Numbered from the stretch's first letter, positions 10,052 to 19,845 are shown. The stretch: 64,000 bases of DNA from Acinetobacter tibetensis (GCF_023824315.1 NZ_CP098732.1:1116001-1180000), one strand, 5' to 3'. The notes: generated by a model from the letters alone, not told the origin. Made by a program: numbers and translations.

Positions 10052-11776
10052 ATGTTCATAGAAATTGGTGAATTTTTAAATCTTCGTTTAAAACAAATGG
10101 GTATACAGCATCTTTTTGGTGTACCAGGTGATTTCAATCTTTCCTATCTGGAACAAGTTGAAGCAGATACTCAGCTAGAATTTATTGGCAATTGTAATGA
10201 GTTAAATGCAGCCTATGCAGCGGATGGTTATGCTCGGATTAACGGTTTCGCAGCATTGGCAACCACGTATGGTGTAGGTGATTTAAGCGCAATTAATGGC
10301 ATTGCTGGGGCATATGCGGAAAATGTTCCGATGGTGCATATTTCAGGTATTCCACCCTTACATGTAGTTCAAAAAGGAATTCTGGTTCACCATACGTTGG
10401 TCGATGGTAACTATGACAATATTATGAATTGCATGAAAGAATTTACTGTGGCGCAAACACGTTTAACACCTGCCAATGCAGCCTTTGAAATTGATCGTGT
10501 ATTGCGTCAGTGTTTTCTGGAGCGTCGTCCAGTACATATTCAGCTTGCGTCGGATATTACCCATGTAAAAATCGAAGTAGATGAGCGTCCACTCAATTTA
10601 AGTTATCCATCGGTTGAACCAGATTTACTGAGTAGTGTCGTTGATCAGTTGTGTGGCATTTTGGCAAAAGCAAAAAGCCCAGCATTGTTGATTGACAATG
10701 AGGCTGCTGTTTTTGGGGTGACCTCTCTATTACATGATTTATCTAACAAGTGCTCGATTCCATTTGCTGGTATGAATACAGCAAAAAATATTATGGATGA
10801 AGGCTCACCGCGTTATATCGGAACTTATGTGGGCGGGGCGAGTCAGCCACATGTAAAAAATGTGATTGAACAGTCGGACTGTTTAATTGGTATTGGGGTT
10901 CGCTTTACTGATGTAGGCTCAGCAGTGTTTACGCATCAAATAGCCACTCAAAATTACATTGAAATTAAACCTTATGGTTTGAATATTTTTGGACAGGATG
11001 TGCCTGGGATAGAAATAGGTCAACTGTTGGTTGAATTAAATAAGAAAGTAGCACCACGTAAAGCACCGCAACCTGTTGTGACTCAGCAGCCTGCACAGAG
11101 AAAACATGAAGTTGCTGAACAGCAAAAACTGAGTCAAGAGCTGCTTTGGAATGCCATCTCAGGTTTCTTTAAAGATGATGATGTGATTATCGGAGAAGTT
11201 GGAACTTCAAACTCTGCACTATCGGGTTTAAAGCTACCTGCCACAGCAAAATATATTTCTCAGCCACTTTGGGGTTCTATTGGTTATACTTTGCCTGCTT
11301 TACTGGGAAGTCTGCTGGCTGCCCCAGAACGCCGACAAATTTTGTTTATTGGTGATGGTTCATTCCAATTAACTGTACAGGAGCTTTCCACGATTATTCG
11401 TCATGGTTTAAAACCTATTATTTTCTTACTCAATAATGGCGGTTATACCATCGAGCGCTTAATCATGGGGGAAAATGCTGCATATAACGATATTCAAAAC
11501 TGGAACTATGCAGAAATTCCAGCAGTGTTCAATGGAACACAAGCTTATCAATCTTGTGTGGTAGAAACAGTGGGGCAATTGCAGTCAGTCTTAGACAATA
11601 TCCATCTTCAAGATAGCCTGACTTTTGTGGAATTAAAGTTACCTGCTATGGATGCACCCTTGAGTCTGAAAAAATTCGCCAATGTAATTGCACGATTTGA
11701 TTATGGTGATCGTGGTTATGAAATTTTAACCCAGCGTTCCAATGCAGTGGAATGTAAGAAAGCAAGCTCGTTTTAA
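10052..11776 (+). CDS. Indolepyruvate/phenylpyruvate decarboxylase (TPP-dependent)
   Basis: A 574-residue thiamine-diphosphate enzyme of the pyruvate/indolepyruvate decarboxylase family. The catalytic Glu is in NCNELNAAYAADGYAR (about residue 51), the paired histidines in VHHTLVDGNYDN (about 113-114), and the TPP motif runs from GDGSFQL (about 435) to the NN of LLNNGGYTIE. Such enzymes convert aromatic 2-oxo acids to aldehydes (Ehrlich pathway, or auxin synthesis when indolepyruvate is used). Pyruvate or branched 2-oxo acids are possible alternatives. An aromatic substrate is suggested by the permease and Lrp-type neighbours. AAAGGA precedes the ATG. Confidence 0.85.
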   Translation: MFIEIGEFLNLRLKQMGIQHLFGVPGDFNLSYLEQVEADTQLEFIGNCNELNAAYAADGYARINGFAALATTYGVGDLSAINGIAGAYAENVPMVHISGIPPLHVVQKGILVHHTLVDGNYDNIMNCMKEFTVAQTRLTPANAAFEIDRVLRQCFLERRPVHIQLASDITHVKIEVDERPLNLSYPSVEPDLLSSVVDQLCGILAKAKSPALLIDNEAAVFGVTSLLHDLSNKCSIPFAGMNTAKNIMDEGSPRYIGTYVGGASQPHVKNVIEQSDCLIGIGVRFTDVGSAVFTHQIATQNYIEIKPYGLNIFGQDVPGIEIGQLLVELNKKVAPRKAPQPVVTQQPAQRKHEVAEQQKLSQELLWNAISGFFKDDDVIIGEVGTSNSALSGLKLPATAKYISQPLWGSIGYTLPALLGSLLAAPERRQILFIGDGSFQLTVQELSTIIRHGLKPIIFLLNNGGYTIERLIMGENAAYNDIQNWNYAEIPAVFNGTQAYQSCVVETVGQLQSVLDNIHLQDSLTFVELKLPAMDAPLSLKKFANVIARFDYGDRGYEILTQRSNAVECKKASSF

Positions 11777-11779
11777 GCT

Positions 11780-11799
11780 AAAGACCGGAGCGTCTTTTT
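11780..11799 (+). terminator. Terminator after the decarboxylase gene
   Basis: Stem AAAGAC / GTCTTT with a six-base loop followed by a T run, directly after the stop codon. The short stem suggests partial read-through to the permease gene is possible. Confidence 0.55.
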
Positions 11800-11823
11800 A
11801 AAAAATGGAATTAAATTAAAGCA

Positions 11824-11870
11824 TATTCAGTCCGAAGGTCAATTATAGGTCTTCGGTCTAGTGCTGAATA
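11824..11870. repeat. Nested inverted repeat before the permease gene
   Basis: Outer arms TATTCAG (11824-11830) and CTGAATA (11864-11870) enclose inner arms CCGAAG (11832-11837) and CTTCGG (11851-11856). In RNA this would form a two-part hairpin 40 bases ahead of the permease start. No T run follows, so it is not a simple terminator. It may be a leader structure or an operator. Confidence 0.55.
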
Positions 11871-11909
11871 ATGGTGTACAGGATGTGACACTTATAATGG
11901 AGAAAATGT

Positions 11910-13292
11910 ATGGATGAACACAATCAGCATGCTTTGAAACAAGGCTTGTCGAATCGACATATTCAATTGATTGCCTTAGGTGGCGCAATTGGTACAGGGT
12001 TATTTTTAGGACTTTCACAAACCATTAAGTTGGCAGGACCTTCTATTTTACTCGGCTATGCAATTGCAGGAGTTATTGCCTTTTTAATTATGCGTCAGCT
12101 AGGGGAAATGGTGGTTGAAGAGCCCGTCAGTGGTTCATTTAGTCATTTTGCCAATAAATATTGGGGCAAGATGGCAGGCTTTATGTCAGGCTGGAATTAT
12201 TGGGTCCTGTATGTACTGGTCAGCATGGCTGAATTAAGTGCAATCGGTACATTTGTTCAGTTTTGGTGGCCTGAAATTCCAACGTGGCTTACCGCTTTGT
12301 TTTTCTTTATTTTGATGAATGGCATTAATTTGGTTAATGTTCGCTTCTTTGGCGAATCAGAATTTATATTTTCTTTTATTAAGATTGTTGCGATTTTGAG
12401 CATGATTGGGTTTGGGGCTTATTTACTGTTATCGGGTTCGGCAGGGCCGCAAGCAGGTATTGCCAATTTATGGCAGCATGGTGGATTTTTTCCACATGGT
12501 ATACATGGTTTTGTTATGGCATTGGCGGTCATTATGTTCGCCTTTGGTGGTTTGGAATTGATTGGAATTGCAGCAGCAGAAACCAAACAGCCAGAAACCA
12601 CTATTCCTAAAGCCGTCAATCAAATTGTCTATCGTATTTTGATTTTCTATATTGGTGCAATTGGTATTTTATTGTGTCTTTATCCATGGAATATGGTGGC
12701 AGAAGGCGGTAGCCCATTTGTATTAATTTTCCAGTCGCTGAACAGTAATGGTGTTGCGAACGTTTTGAACTTTGTGGTGTTAATCGCTGCAATTTCTGTC
12801 TATAACAGTTGTATTTACTGCAATACTCGCATGCTGCATGGTTTGGCGGAGCAGGGTAATGCACCTGCATTGTTGAAAAAAATTAACAGCCGCGGTATTC
12901 CTGTCCCTGCTACAATTGTATCGGCATCAATCACGGCACTCTGTGTCTTGGTGAATTATTTAATTCCAGGTCAAGCTTTTCAGTTCTTTATGATGTTGGT
13001 GGTGGCTGCGTTGGTAATTAACTGGCTCATGATTTCTGTTACGCATTTAAAATTTAGTAAAGTCATGAAGTTGCAGGGGCGTCAAACCAAGTTCCAAAGC
13101 ATTCTTAGCCCATGGAGTAATTATTTAACCATTGGTTTTGTTTGTTTCATTTTATTGATTATGGCATTTACACCTGACATGAGGTTGGCTGTTATTTTAG
13201 GCCCAATTTGGATGGTTGCTTTGGCAATTCTGTACGTCGTTAAATATAGAAGCAAAGTGGCAGTATTGCCTGAAGTGCAATCAAGTCCATAA
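11910..13292 (+). CDS. Amino acid permease of the AAT/APC family (AroP-like)
   Basis: A 460-residue inner-membrane transporter with about 12 hydrophobic segments. The signature near the start, LSNRHIQLIALGGAIGTGLFLG, and the later PVSGSFSHFANKYWG and GGLELIGIAAAETKQPE stretches, are typical of proton-driven amino acid permeases such as AroP, PheP and ProY. Exact substrate cannot be read from sequence. Neighbouring aromatic-type 2-oxo acid decarboxylase and Lrp regulator favour an aromatic or branched amino acid. It lies 133 bases downstream of the decarboxylase gene with a hairpin region between. Confidence 0.88.
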   Translation: MDEHNQHALKQGLSNRHIQLIALGGAIGTGLFLGLSQTIKLAGPSILLGYAIAGVIAFLIMRQLGEMVVEEPVSGSFSHFANKYWGKMAGFMSGWNYWVLYVLVSMAELSAIGTFVQFWWPEIPTWLTALFFFILMNGINLVNVRFFGESEFIFSFIKIVAILSMIGFGAYLLLSGSAGPQAGIANLWQHGGFFPHGIHGFVMALAVIMFAFGGLELIGIAAAETKQPETTIPKAVNQIVYRILIFYIGAIGILLCLYPWNMVAEGGSPFVLIFQSLNSNGVANVLNFVVLIAAISVYNSCIYCNTRMLHGLAEQGNAPALLKKINSRGIPVPATIVSASITALCVLVNYLIPGQAFQFFMMLVVAALVINWLMISVTHLKFSKVMKLQGRQTKFQSILSPWSNYLTIGFVCFILLIMAFTPDMRLAVILGPIWMVALAILYVVKYRSKVAVLPEVQSSP

Positions 13293-13312
13293 CTCAAATT
13301 TTAAAAATTGTG

Positions 13313-13350
13313 TGGGTTAGTTAATGAAAATTAGCTAGCCCATTATTTTT
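13313..13350 (+). terminator. Intrinsic terminator after the permease gene
   Basis: A 13-bp stem, TGGGTTAGTTAAT paired with ATTAGCTAGCCCA (two G-T pairs), with a GAAA loop and a T-rich tail. Confidence 0.85.
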
Positions 13351-13752
13351 ATCATGATTTTTTAATTATCGAATTTCATGCTTCAAGTCGGGCTTGTAGT
13401 GTATACCGTTAGAAATTTTGAGCAGTCCAGGCACATCAAAATGCATTTTTTCAAATTTTGAGCTTGTGCATTGAGGTTGTATTGTGCACGTAGCAGCATG
13501 CTTAAATGACATTAAGATGAATTGTTACATTTTACTGATCAAAATAAAATCATAAAAATAAGAATATAACTTGTGTTACATATTGAATATCAAAGAATTT
13601 TAAATAAATCATTCATCAAGCTGTAATTATCATAAAAGCGTCATATTGCTGTAACTTATTTGTCATATTTTAAAATCAAAATGCACATATCGAAAAAGTA
13701 CAAAACTGAATAAAAAAGTGGCGTACTCCAAATTGTATATAAATTAAGAGAG
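13351..13752. other. Intergenic region upstream of pstS
   Basis: About 400 A+T-rich bases with no coding frame that looks real. The only clear element is the Pho box at 13638-13666. Confidence 0.6.
13638..13666 (+). promoter_or_regulatory. PhoB box of the pst operon
   Basis: Three direct heptads on an exact 11-bp period: GCGTCAT, CTGTAAC and TTGTCAT, separated by 4-base A/T-rich spacers ATTG and TTAT. This matches the PhoB site consensus (CTGTCAT repeats). A TAAAAT element (13671-13676) just downstream could be the -10. Phosphate starvation should induce pstSCAB through it. Confidence 0.75.
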
Positions 13753-14784
13753 ATGAGCATGCGCTTAAACCACATCGCACTTGCATTGGCAGTAACAGGC
13801 TCAGTTGTAGCAACAACTGCAAATGCAGCACGTGACACAATTCAAATCGCTGGTTCTTCAACAGTATTGCCTTATGCAAGTATTGTGGCTGAAGAGTTTG
13901 GTAATACTTTCCCACAATTCAAAACTCCAGTTGTGGGTTCTGGTGGTACTTCAGGCGGTTTAAAACAATTCTGTGCAGGTGTAGGTGACAATACGATTGA
14001 TGTGGCAAATGCATCACGTAAAATTAAAGATACAGAATTAGCTGCTTGTAAAAAAGCAGGTGTAAATAAAATTCAAGAAATTAAAATTGGTTATGACGGT
14101 ATTGTTTTTGCATCAAACTCAAACAAAGCATCATTCAAGTTAAAGCCTTACCATGTATTTGCTGCTTTAGCTGAAAAATTACCATCAAATGGCAAGTTAG
14201 TTCCAAACCCATATACACGCTGGAACCAAATTGACAAAACACTTCCAAATGAACCAATCACGCTAGTGATTCCAGCTTCTAACCACGGTACGCGTGAAGT
14301 GTTCCAAGAGAAAATGGTTGAAGCAGGTTGTGAATCTTACGATTACTTCAAAAAGTTAGACAAAGATGCTCAGAAAAAAGCATGTTCATCTTTCCGTAAA
14401 GACGGCAAAGTCATTGAAATTGCGGGTGATTACACTGAAACTTTGGCTCGCTTGAAAACTTCTCCAAGTGCAGTGGGTGTGTTTGGTTTAGGTTTCTATG
14501 ATCAAAACCGTGACAAGTTACGCGTAGCGACAGTGAACAATGTTGCGCCATCTGAGAAGACAATTTTGAATGGTTCTTACCCTGTTTCACGTCCATTATT
14601 CTTCTACGTGAAAGGTGAACATCTTCAATCAATCAAAGGCTTGCAACAATACACAGAATACTTCTTAAGTAAGAAAGTATCGGGTAAAGGTTCTAAGTTA
14701 GAAAAAGCAGGCTTGATCTCTATGTCAGACAAAGAGCGTGCAAAAATCCTTGCTGATTTTAAAGCAGGCAAAGCGGTTAAGTAA
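13753..14784 (+). CDS. pstS: Periplasmic phosphate-binding protein
   Basis: A 343-residue binding protein of the high-affinity phosphate ABC importer. A signal peptide ends near residue 25 (TTANAA). The mature start has the phosphate loop IAGSSTVLPYA, then GSGGTSGGLKQFCAG and DVANASRKIK, all usual PstS features. It is the first gene of pstSCAB and is preceded by a PhoB box. An internal hairpin terminator after it would set the binding protein in excess over the permease. A second ATG two codons in is an equally possible start. Confidence 0.96.
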   Translation: MSMRLNHIALALAVTGSVVATTANAARDTIQIAGSSTVLPYASIVAEEFGNTFPQFKTPVVGSGGTSGGLKQFCAGVGDNTIDVANASRKIKDTELAACKKAGVNKIQEIKIGYDGIVFASNSNKASFKLKPYHVFAALAEKLPSNGKLVPNPYTRWNQIDKTLPNEPITLVIPASNHGTREVFQEKMVEAGCESYDYFKKLDKDAQKKACSSFRKDGKVIEIAGDYTETLARLKTSPSAVGVFGLGFYDQNRDKLRVATVNNVAPSEKTILNGSYPVSRPLFFYVKGEHLQSIKGLQQYTEYFLSKKVSGKGSKLEKAGLISMSDKERAKILADFKAGKAVK

Positions 14785-14800
14785 TTCGGTGAAATAGGCA

Positions 14801-14828
14801 AATGGTGGGATCTCCCACCATTGGCTTT
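14801..14828 (+). terminator. Hairpin between pstS and pstC
   Basis: A 10-bp perfect stem AATGGTGGGA / TCCCACCATT with a 2-base gap, followed by GGC and a short T run. It probably attenuates rather than blocks, giving more pstS than pstCAB message. Confidence 0.75.
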
Positions 14829-14883
14829 TTGTACTTAGTGAGTTTTTTCAAAGAATGAAAATTGAAAAAACGGTGGAGAATAC

Positions 14884-16263
14884 ATGAATCTGCTACTTAT
14901 AGGCGTGTTACTGGCATTGATTGCGATCGCTTACCAAATTGGTCTCGCAAAAAGTCGTAACTTAGCAGGTAAGGGAAATAACTCAGCAATGTTGCATTCA
15001 CGCCCAGGATATTATGGGGCCTTGGTTGCGTTGTGGTGTGGTATCCCTGCTTTTTTAATTTTGATTGTTTGGAATATCGTTGAGCCAAATATTTTGCGTC
15101 ACATTGTTATGAACAATGTGCCTGCAAATGTGTTAAGTGGTTTAGATGCTGCGGGTGTTGAAGTATTGCTAGATCGTGTACAAGCAATAGCATCAGGCTT
15201 TGGGGTGAGTGACCAAGCAGCGCCTTACGAAATCGCAGCAGCACAGCAATTGGCAAAAGTAGAAAGCATTGGCTCTTTTGCGAAATTGGCTGTGGTGATT
15301 TGTACGGCTTTAGTGGGTTTAGTTTGGGCGAAAAAACATGTACAAGGGCAGTACCGCGCACGTAACCAAGTTGAAAAAATCATCAATATTGGTTTGGCTT
15401 TGTGTTCCGGTGTAGCGATTCTGACCACGGTTGGTATTGTCATGTCCATGTTTACCGAGGCAATGCATTTCTTCCGTTTTGTCAGTCCAATGGACTTCTT
15501 CTTTGGCACCGAATGGAACCCTGGTTTTAGTACTTCTGGGAATGCAGAAGGCAGTTATGGTTTGCTTCCATTGATTTGGGGCACACTCATGGTCAGTGGT
15601 ATTGCACTACTGGTTGCTGTGCCTTTAGGTCTCATGATTGCGATTTACTTGGCAGAATATGCTTCTTCAGGTTTTCGTTCTTGGGCAAAACCAGCCATTG
15701 AAGTCCTCGCAGGTATTCCAACCATTGTTTATGGTGTATTTGCGATGATGGTCATTGGTCCATTTTTTAGAATGCTCGGTGAGCAAGTCGGTATCAACAT
15801 CAATGCGACCAGTGCACTGACTGCGGGTTTCGTGATGGGCATCATGATTATTCCATTCGTATCTTCACTTTCAGATGACATTATCACTCAGGTGCCTCGT
15901 GCATTACGTGATGGTTCTTTAGGTTTAGGTGCAACCAAGTCTGAAACGATCCGAAAAGTGGTTTTGCCAGCAGCTTTACCTGGAATTACAGGGGCTTTCT
16001 TACTGGCTGTTTCGCGTGCGGTAGGGGAAACCATGATTGTTGTTCTGGCCGCAGGAAATAGTCCATTACTTCATGCAAATCCACTTGAAGCGGTTTCTAC
16101 GGTAACAGTGACGATTGTAAAGCAATTGACAGGGGATACAGATTTTGCGAGTCCTCAAGCATTGGTTGCCTTTGCATTGGGTCTGACTTTATTTGTCATT
16201 ACTTTGGGTCTGAACATTATTGCACTCTACATCGTGCGTAAATATCGCGAGCAATACGAATGA
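14884..16263 (+). CDS. pstC: Phosphate ABC transporter permease PstC
   Basis: A 459-residue inner-membrane permease. The N-terminal third, with three hydrophobic segments and a charged loop between them, is an extension not found in the roughly 320-residue E. coli protein but usual in Acinetobacter and Pseudomonas. The canonical permease part follows from about residue 220: GIPTIVYGVFAMMV and the EAA loop with RDGSLGLGATKSETIRKVVLPAALPGI. It overlaps pstA by four bases (ATGA). Confidence 0.95.
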   Translation: MNLLLIGVLLALIAIAYQIGLAKSRNLAGKGNNSAMLHSRPGYYGALVALWCGIPAFLILIVWNIVEPNILRHIVMNNVPANVLSGLDAAGVEVLLDRVQAIASGFGVSDQAAPYEIAAAQQLAKVESIGSFAKLAVVICTALVGLVWAKKHVQGQYRARNQVEKIINIGLALCSGVAILTTVGIVMSMFTEAMHFFRFVSPMDFFFGTEWNPGFSTSGNAEGSYGLLPLIWGTLMVSGIALLVAVPLGLMIAIYLAEYASSGFRSWAKPAIEVLAGIPTIVYGVFAMMVIGPFFRMLGEQVGININATSALTAGFVMGIMIIPFVSSLSDDIITQVPRALRDGSLGLGATKSETIRKVVLPAALPGITGAFLLAVSRAVGETMIVVLAAGNSPLLHANPLEAVSTVTVTIVKQLTGDTDFASPQALVAFALGLTLFVITLGLNIIALYIVRKYREQYE

Positions 16264-17651
16264 GCACATCGAATTCTTCTCCTCTGGATCAATCATTTGA
16301 TTCACAATCGGCTGCTGAATTGCGCGAAAAACGTAAAAGAATGATTGAAAGTTCTTTGTCTAAACGTCACCGCAAGGAAAAACTCTTCCGTAGATTTGGC
16401 TTGGCAGCAGTAATCTCTGGCTTATTCTTCGTGGTTTTACTGTTTGGTAGTATTTTAGCCAAAGGCTTACCAGCTTTCTGGCAAACAAGTATTTCAGTAC
16501 CAGTTTATTTTGACCCAACGATCGTGAACGTAGGTGCTAAACCAGTACAACGTGCAGGTGAGTCTCCAGCTCAGTTCCAAGAGCGTTATGTCGCTTGGCA
16601 AACCGAAATGGGTATGGTCGATTGGGATGCTTTACTGGTGAATGGTCTGATTAAAAAGGATCCGACACTTGCAGCACAGCGTGATGAGCTACCGAGTATT
16701 TATACCGATTCAGAATCGTATCGTTTGCGTGATATGGTCTTGGCTAATCCATCTTTGATTGGTAAAACCGAAGACATTAAGCTGTTAACTGACGCCAATG
16801 TTGATGTGTGGTTGGCGGGCAATATTGACCGTAGTCTTTCGGATGACCAGCAACAATTAAGTCCAGAAGTACGTCAGTTGGCTGATTCTATGGAAGCCAA
16901 AGGAATTATTGAAAATACATTTAACACCAATATTTTCACTAATCCAGATTCACGTAGTGCGCCAGCAACTTCAGGTTTAGCGGGTGCATTTATGGGATCG
17001 CTATTCATGATGTTGATCGTGATTTTTATCTCAATTCCAATTGGGGTGGCATCAGCAATCTATCTTGAAGAATTTGCGCCAAAAAATATCATTACCGATA
17101 TTATTGAAGTGAATATTAATAACCTTGCAGCCGTTCCTTCGATTGTATTTGGTTTGTTGGGTGCAGCAATATTTATTGGCTGGATGCAGTTACCATTGTC
17201 TGCGCCATTGGTTGGTGGTTTGGTATTAAGTTTAATGACTTTGCCAACGGTAATTATTACCACACGCGCATCTTTAAAAGCAGTTCCGCCATCCATTCGC
17301 CAAGCTGCATTAGGTTTGGGTGCATCGCGCATTCAAACTGTATTCCATCATGTGCTTCCTTTAGCACTCCCAGGGATCATGACAGGTTCAATCATTGGTG
17401 TTGCACATGCACTGGGTGAAACTGCACCACTATTATTAATTGGAATGAGTGCCTTTGTTGCCAGTATTCCAAGTACACCATTAGATCAAGCCACAGCATT
17501 ACCTGTACAAGTTTATTTATGGCAGGGTAATGAGCTACGTAACTTCTTTGAAGGACGTACTGCGGCAGCCATTATCGTACTCCTTGCATTAATGATTGGA
17601 TTAAACAGTCTTGCAATTTGGTTACGTAAGAAATTTGAAGTCCGCTGGTAA
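16260..17651 (+). CDS. pstA: Phosphate ABC transporter permease PstA
   Basis: A 463-residue permease partner of PstC. A hydrophobic segment near residues 45 to 67 is followed by a long presumably periplasmic insert up to about 235, then the standard six-helix core with AVPSIVFGLLGAAIF and the EAA loop IRQAALGLGASRIQTVFHHVLPLALPGI. The insert makes it longer than E. coli PstA (about 296 residues), as seen in pseudomonads. Its ATG overlaps the pstC stop. Confidence 0.95.
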   Translation: MSTSNSSPLDQSFDSQSAAELREKRKRMIESSLSKRHRKEKLFRRFGLAAVISGLFFVVLLFGSILAKGLPAFWQTSISVPVYFDPTIVNVGAKPVQRAGESPAQFQERYVAWQTEMGMVDWDALLVNGLIKKDPTLAAQRDELPSIYTDSESYRLRDMVLANPSLIGKTEDIKLLTDANVDVWLAGNIDRSLSDDQQQLSPEVRQLADSMEAKGIIENTFNTNIFTNPDSRSAPATSGLAGAFMGSLFMMLIVIFISIPIGVASAIYLEEFAPKNIITDIIEVNINNLAAVPSIVFGLLGAAIFIGWMQLPLSAPLVGGLVLSLMTLPTVIITTRASLKAVPPSIRQAALGLGASRIQTVFHHVLPLALPGIMTGSIIGVAHALGETAPLLLIGMSAFVASIPSTPLDQATALPVQVYLWQGNELRNFFEGRTAAAIIVLLALMIGLNSLAIWLRKKFEVRW

Positions 17652-17664
17652 TTGAGGGCAATAT

Positions 17665-18576
17665 ATGAATACCGTTGTAAATAACTCTTTAGAGCAGGAC
17701 AAGTCAGTGAATCCACAACAGACTCAATTTACATCTCCTGAAACTGATTCAAAGCGTCAAACGTCGTTTATTTCACAGTTTGATACGCAAGCATCTGCAA
17801 AAAAAGAAAATGAAACTGCCAAAGTAAAGCTCAGTACATCTGATGTGCATGTTTATTATGGTGATGCTGAAGCCATTAAAGGCATTGATTTGCAGATTTA
17901 TCAGAATGAAGTCATCGCTTTTATTGGTCCTTCGGGTTGCGGTAAATCGACCTTTTTGCGTACTTTAAACCGTATGAACGACACCATTGATTCATGTCGC
18001 GTGACAGGTAAAGTATTGCTTGATAATCAGGATATCTATGATCCAAATCTAGATGTCGTTTTACTTCGTGCACAAGTAGGGATGGTGTTCCAAAAGCCAA
18101 ACCCATTCCCGAAGTCTATTTTTGAGAACGTTGCTTACGGGCCAAAACTGCATGGGCTAGCACGTGATAAATATGACCTAGAAGAAATCGTTGAAAATAG
18201 CTTGCGTAAAGCAGGTCTTTGGGATGAAGTTAAAGATCGTTTGAATCAACCTGGGACAGGTTTATCGGGTGGTCAGCAACAACGTTTATGTATTGCACGT
18301 ACCATTGCGGTGAGCCCAGAAGTGATTTTGATGGATGAACCATGTTCTGCACTTGACCCAATTGCGACTGCAAAAGTAGAAGAATTGATTTCTGAACTTT
18401 CAACGCAGTACACCATTGCCATTGTGACTCACTCTATGCAGCAAGCAGCACGTGTATCAGACCGCACCGCATACTTCCATTTAGGTGATTTAATTGAGGT
18501 GAACTCGACTGAAAAAGTCTTCACGCAACCTGATCATCAATTAACTGAAGCCTATATTACAGGTCGTTTTGGTTAA
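17665..18576 (+). CDS. pstB: Phosphate ABC transporter ATPase PstB
   Basis: A 303-residue cytoplasmic ATPase that drives PstSCA. Walker [10 protein letters not shown] is at about residue 89, the signature LSGGQQQR near 205, and Walker [14 protein letters not shown] after it. A polar N-terminal extension of roughly 50 residues precedes the ABC fold. phoU, often the next gene in other bacteria, is absent here. A terminator follows directly. Confidence 0.97.
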   Translation: MNTVVNNSLEQDKSVNPQQTQFTSPETDSKRQTSFISQFDTQASAKKENETAKVKLSTSDVHVYYGDAEAIKGIDLQIYQNEVIAFIGPSGCGKSTFLRTLNRMNDTIDSCRVTGKVLLDNQDIYDPNLDVVLLRAQVGMVFQKPNPFPKSIFENVAYGPKLHGLARDKYDLEEIVENSLRKAGLWDEVKDRLNQPGTGLSGGQQQRLCIARTIAVSPEVILMDEPCSALDPIATAKVEELISELSTQYTIAIVTHSMQQAARVSDRTAYFHLGDLIEVNSTEKVFTQPDHQLTEAYITGRFG

Positions 18577-18594
18577 TCAAACGTTCTGCAATCT

Positions 18595-18625
18595 AACCGC
18601 AAATTTTAATTTGCGGTTTTTTTTG
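18595..18625 (+). terminator. Intrinsic terminator of the pst operon
   Basis: An 11-bp perfect stem AACCGCAAATT / AATTTGCGGTT with a 2-base gap and eight T residues. Confidence 0.92.
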
Positions 18626-18774
18626 CCTTTAAACTTTTTCTTGCTTTAAATTAAGAAAGTGAATGATTTCAAGGAAATTTTTTATGTTGAGATTCTTGCA
18701 AAAACGATATTGAATTTTTGCCATAAAAGCCCCATCTTATACTCAACCCAAACAAAATTGAGAATTACTTACAT

Positions 18775-19737
18775 ATGTTATTTCAATTGCCGAAGTTGCC
18801 TGCGGAAATACGAGTTAGTCACTTAAACGCGCGCGTAAATGAACAAAGAAAAAAAATTGCGCAAACAACTGCTTCAAAATTAGAGCTTTTACAACTGACA
18901 CAACAATTGGCGAAAGAAGCACGTGCACGTAAAAAGAATAATCAAAAAGTCTATGTATTAGACTTTAAAGGTGATACAGCAGCATCTGCCGTAGATAATA
19001 TTCGTGAAGAAATTACCCTGATTTTGGCAACTGCAAAAGCAGGGCGTGACCGTGTTGTTGTAAGACTTGAAAGCCCAGGTGGTATGGTGCATGGTTATGG
19101 TTTAGCTGCTGCACAGTTGGTGCGTCTACGTGATGCAGGCTTTCATTTAACCATCTGTGTGGATAAGGTTGCTGCAAGCGGTGGTTACATGATGGCATGT
19201 ATTGCCAGTGAAATTATTGCTGCGCCTTTTGCAGTGGTTGGTTCTATTGGTGTTGTGGCACAAGTACCAAACTTTAACCGTTTATTGAAAGAGCATCATG
19301 TTGATTTTGAATTGTACACAGCAGGTCAATTTAAACGTACAGTGACCATGTTTGGTGAAAATACACCTGAAGGTAAAGCAAAATTTGAAGAAGAATTACA
19401 ACAAACCCATGAGTTATTTAAGCACTTTGTAGAGAAATATCGTCCACAATTGAATGTTGAAAAAGTTGCAACAGGTGAACATTGGTATGGTCGTGATGCG
19501 CTAGATTTGAATTTGGTAGATAAACTACAGACTTCAGATGAATACTTGCTTAATTTATTGCCACAACATGATGTGTATGTGATTCAAACGCGTCGTAAAC
19601 CTACATTGGGTGAAAAAATTGGTTTACAGGCAGCACAAATTGCAGATCACTTGGTTCCAAGTGTGATGTATAAAGTGATGGAAAGTTTAAGCAATGCAAA
19701 TGTAAATTTGGTGCAAATGCGTGATCCTAAATTATAA
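18775..19737 (+). CDS. sohB: SohB-type S49 peptidase
   Basis: A 320-residue protein of the protease IV/SppA clan. The catalytic serine lies in DKVAASGGYMMACIA (about residue 139), followed by VGSIGVVAQVPN. The downstream lysine region TAGQFKRTVTMFGENTPEGKAKFEEE is typical. S49 peptidases degrade signal peptides or membrane proteins near the inner membrane. No clear membrane helix is seen at the N-terminus with the start used here, which differs from E. coli SohB. The gene is monocistronic, with a terminator behind it. Confidence 0.85.
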   Translation: MLFQLPKLPAEIRVSHLNARVNEQRKKIAQTTASKLELLQLTQQLAKEARARKKNNQKVYVLDFKGDTAASAVDNIREEITLILATAKAGRDRVVVRLESPGGMVHGYGLAAAQLVRLRDAGFHLTICVDKVAASGGYMMACIASEIIAAPFAVVGSIGVVAQVPNFNRLLKEHHVDFELYTAGQFKRTVTMFGENTPEGKAKFEEELQQTHELFKHFVEKYRPQLNVEKVATGEHWYGRDALDLNLVDKLQTSDEYLLNLLPQHDVYVIQTRRKPTLGEKIGLQAAQIADHLVPSVMYKVMESLSNANVNLVQMRDPKL

Positions 19738-19761
19738 GATTTTATTAAGATCATGATTTAT

Positions 19762-19786
19762 AAGCTCACTTCGGTGGGCTTTTTTA
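19762..19786 (+). terminator. Intrinsic terminator after sohB
   Basis: Stem AAGCTCAC / GTGGGCTT (one G-T pair) with a TTCG loop and T run. Confidence 0.88.
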
Positions 19787-19845
19787 TGGCTGAGAAATGC
19801 TATAGTGCTTTGAATTAATAAAAATACATCACAATTTAAACTGTT

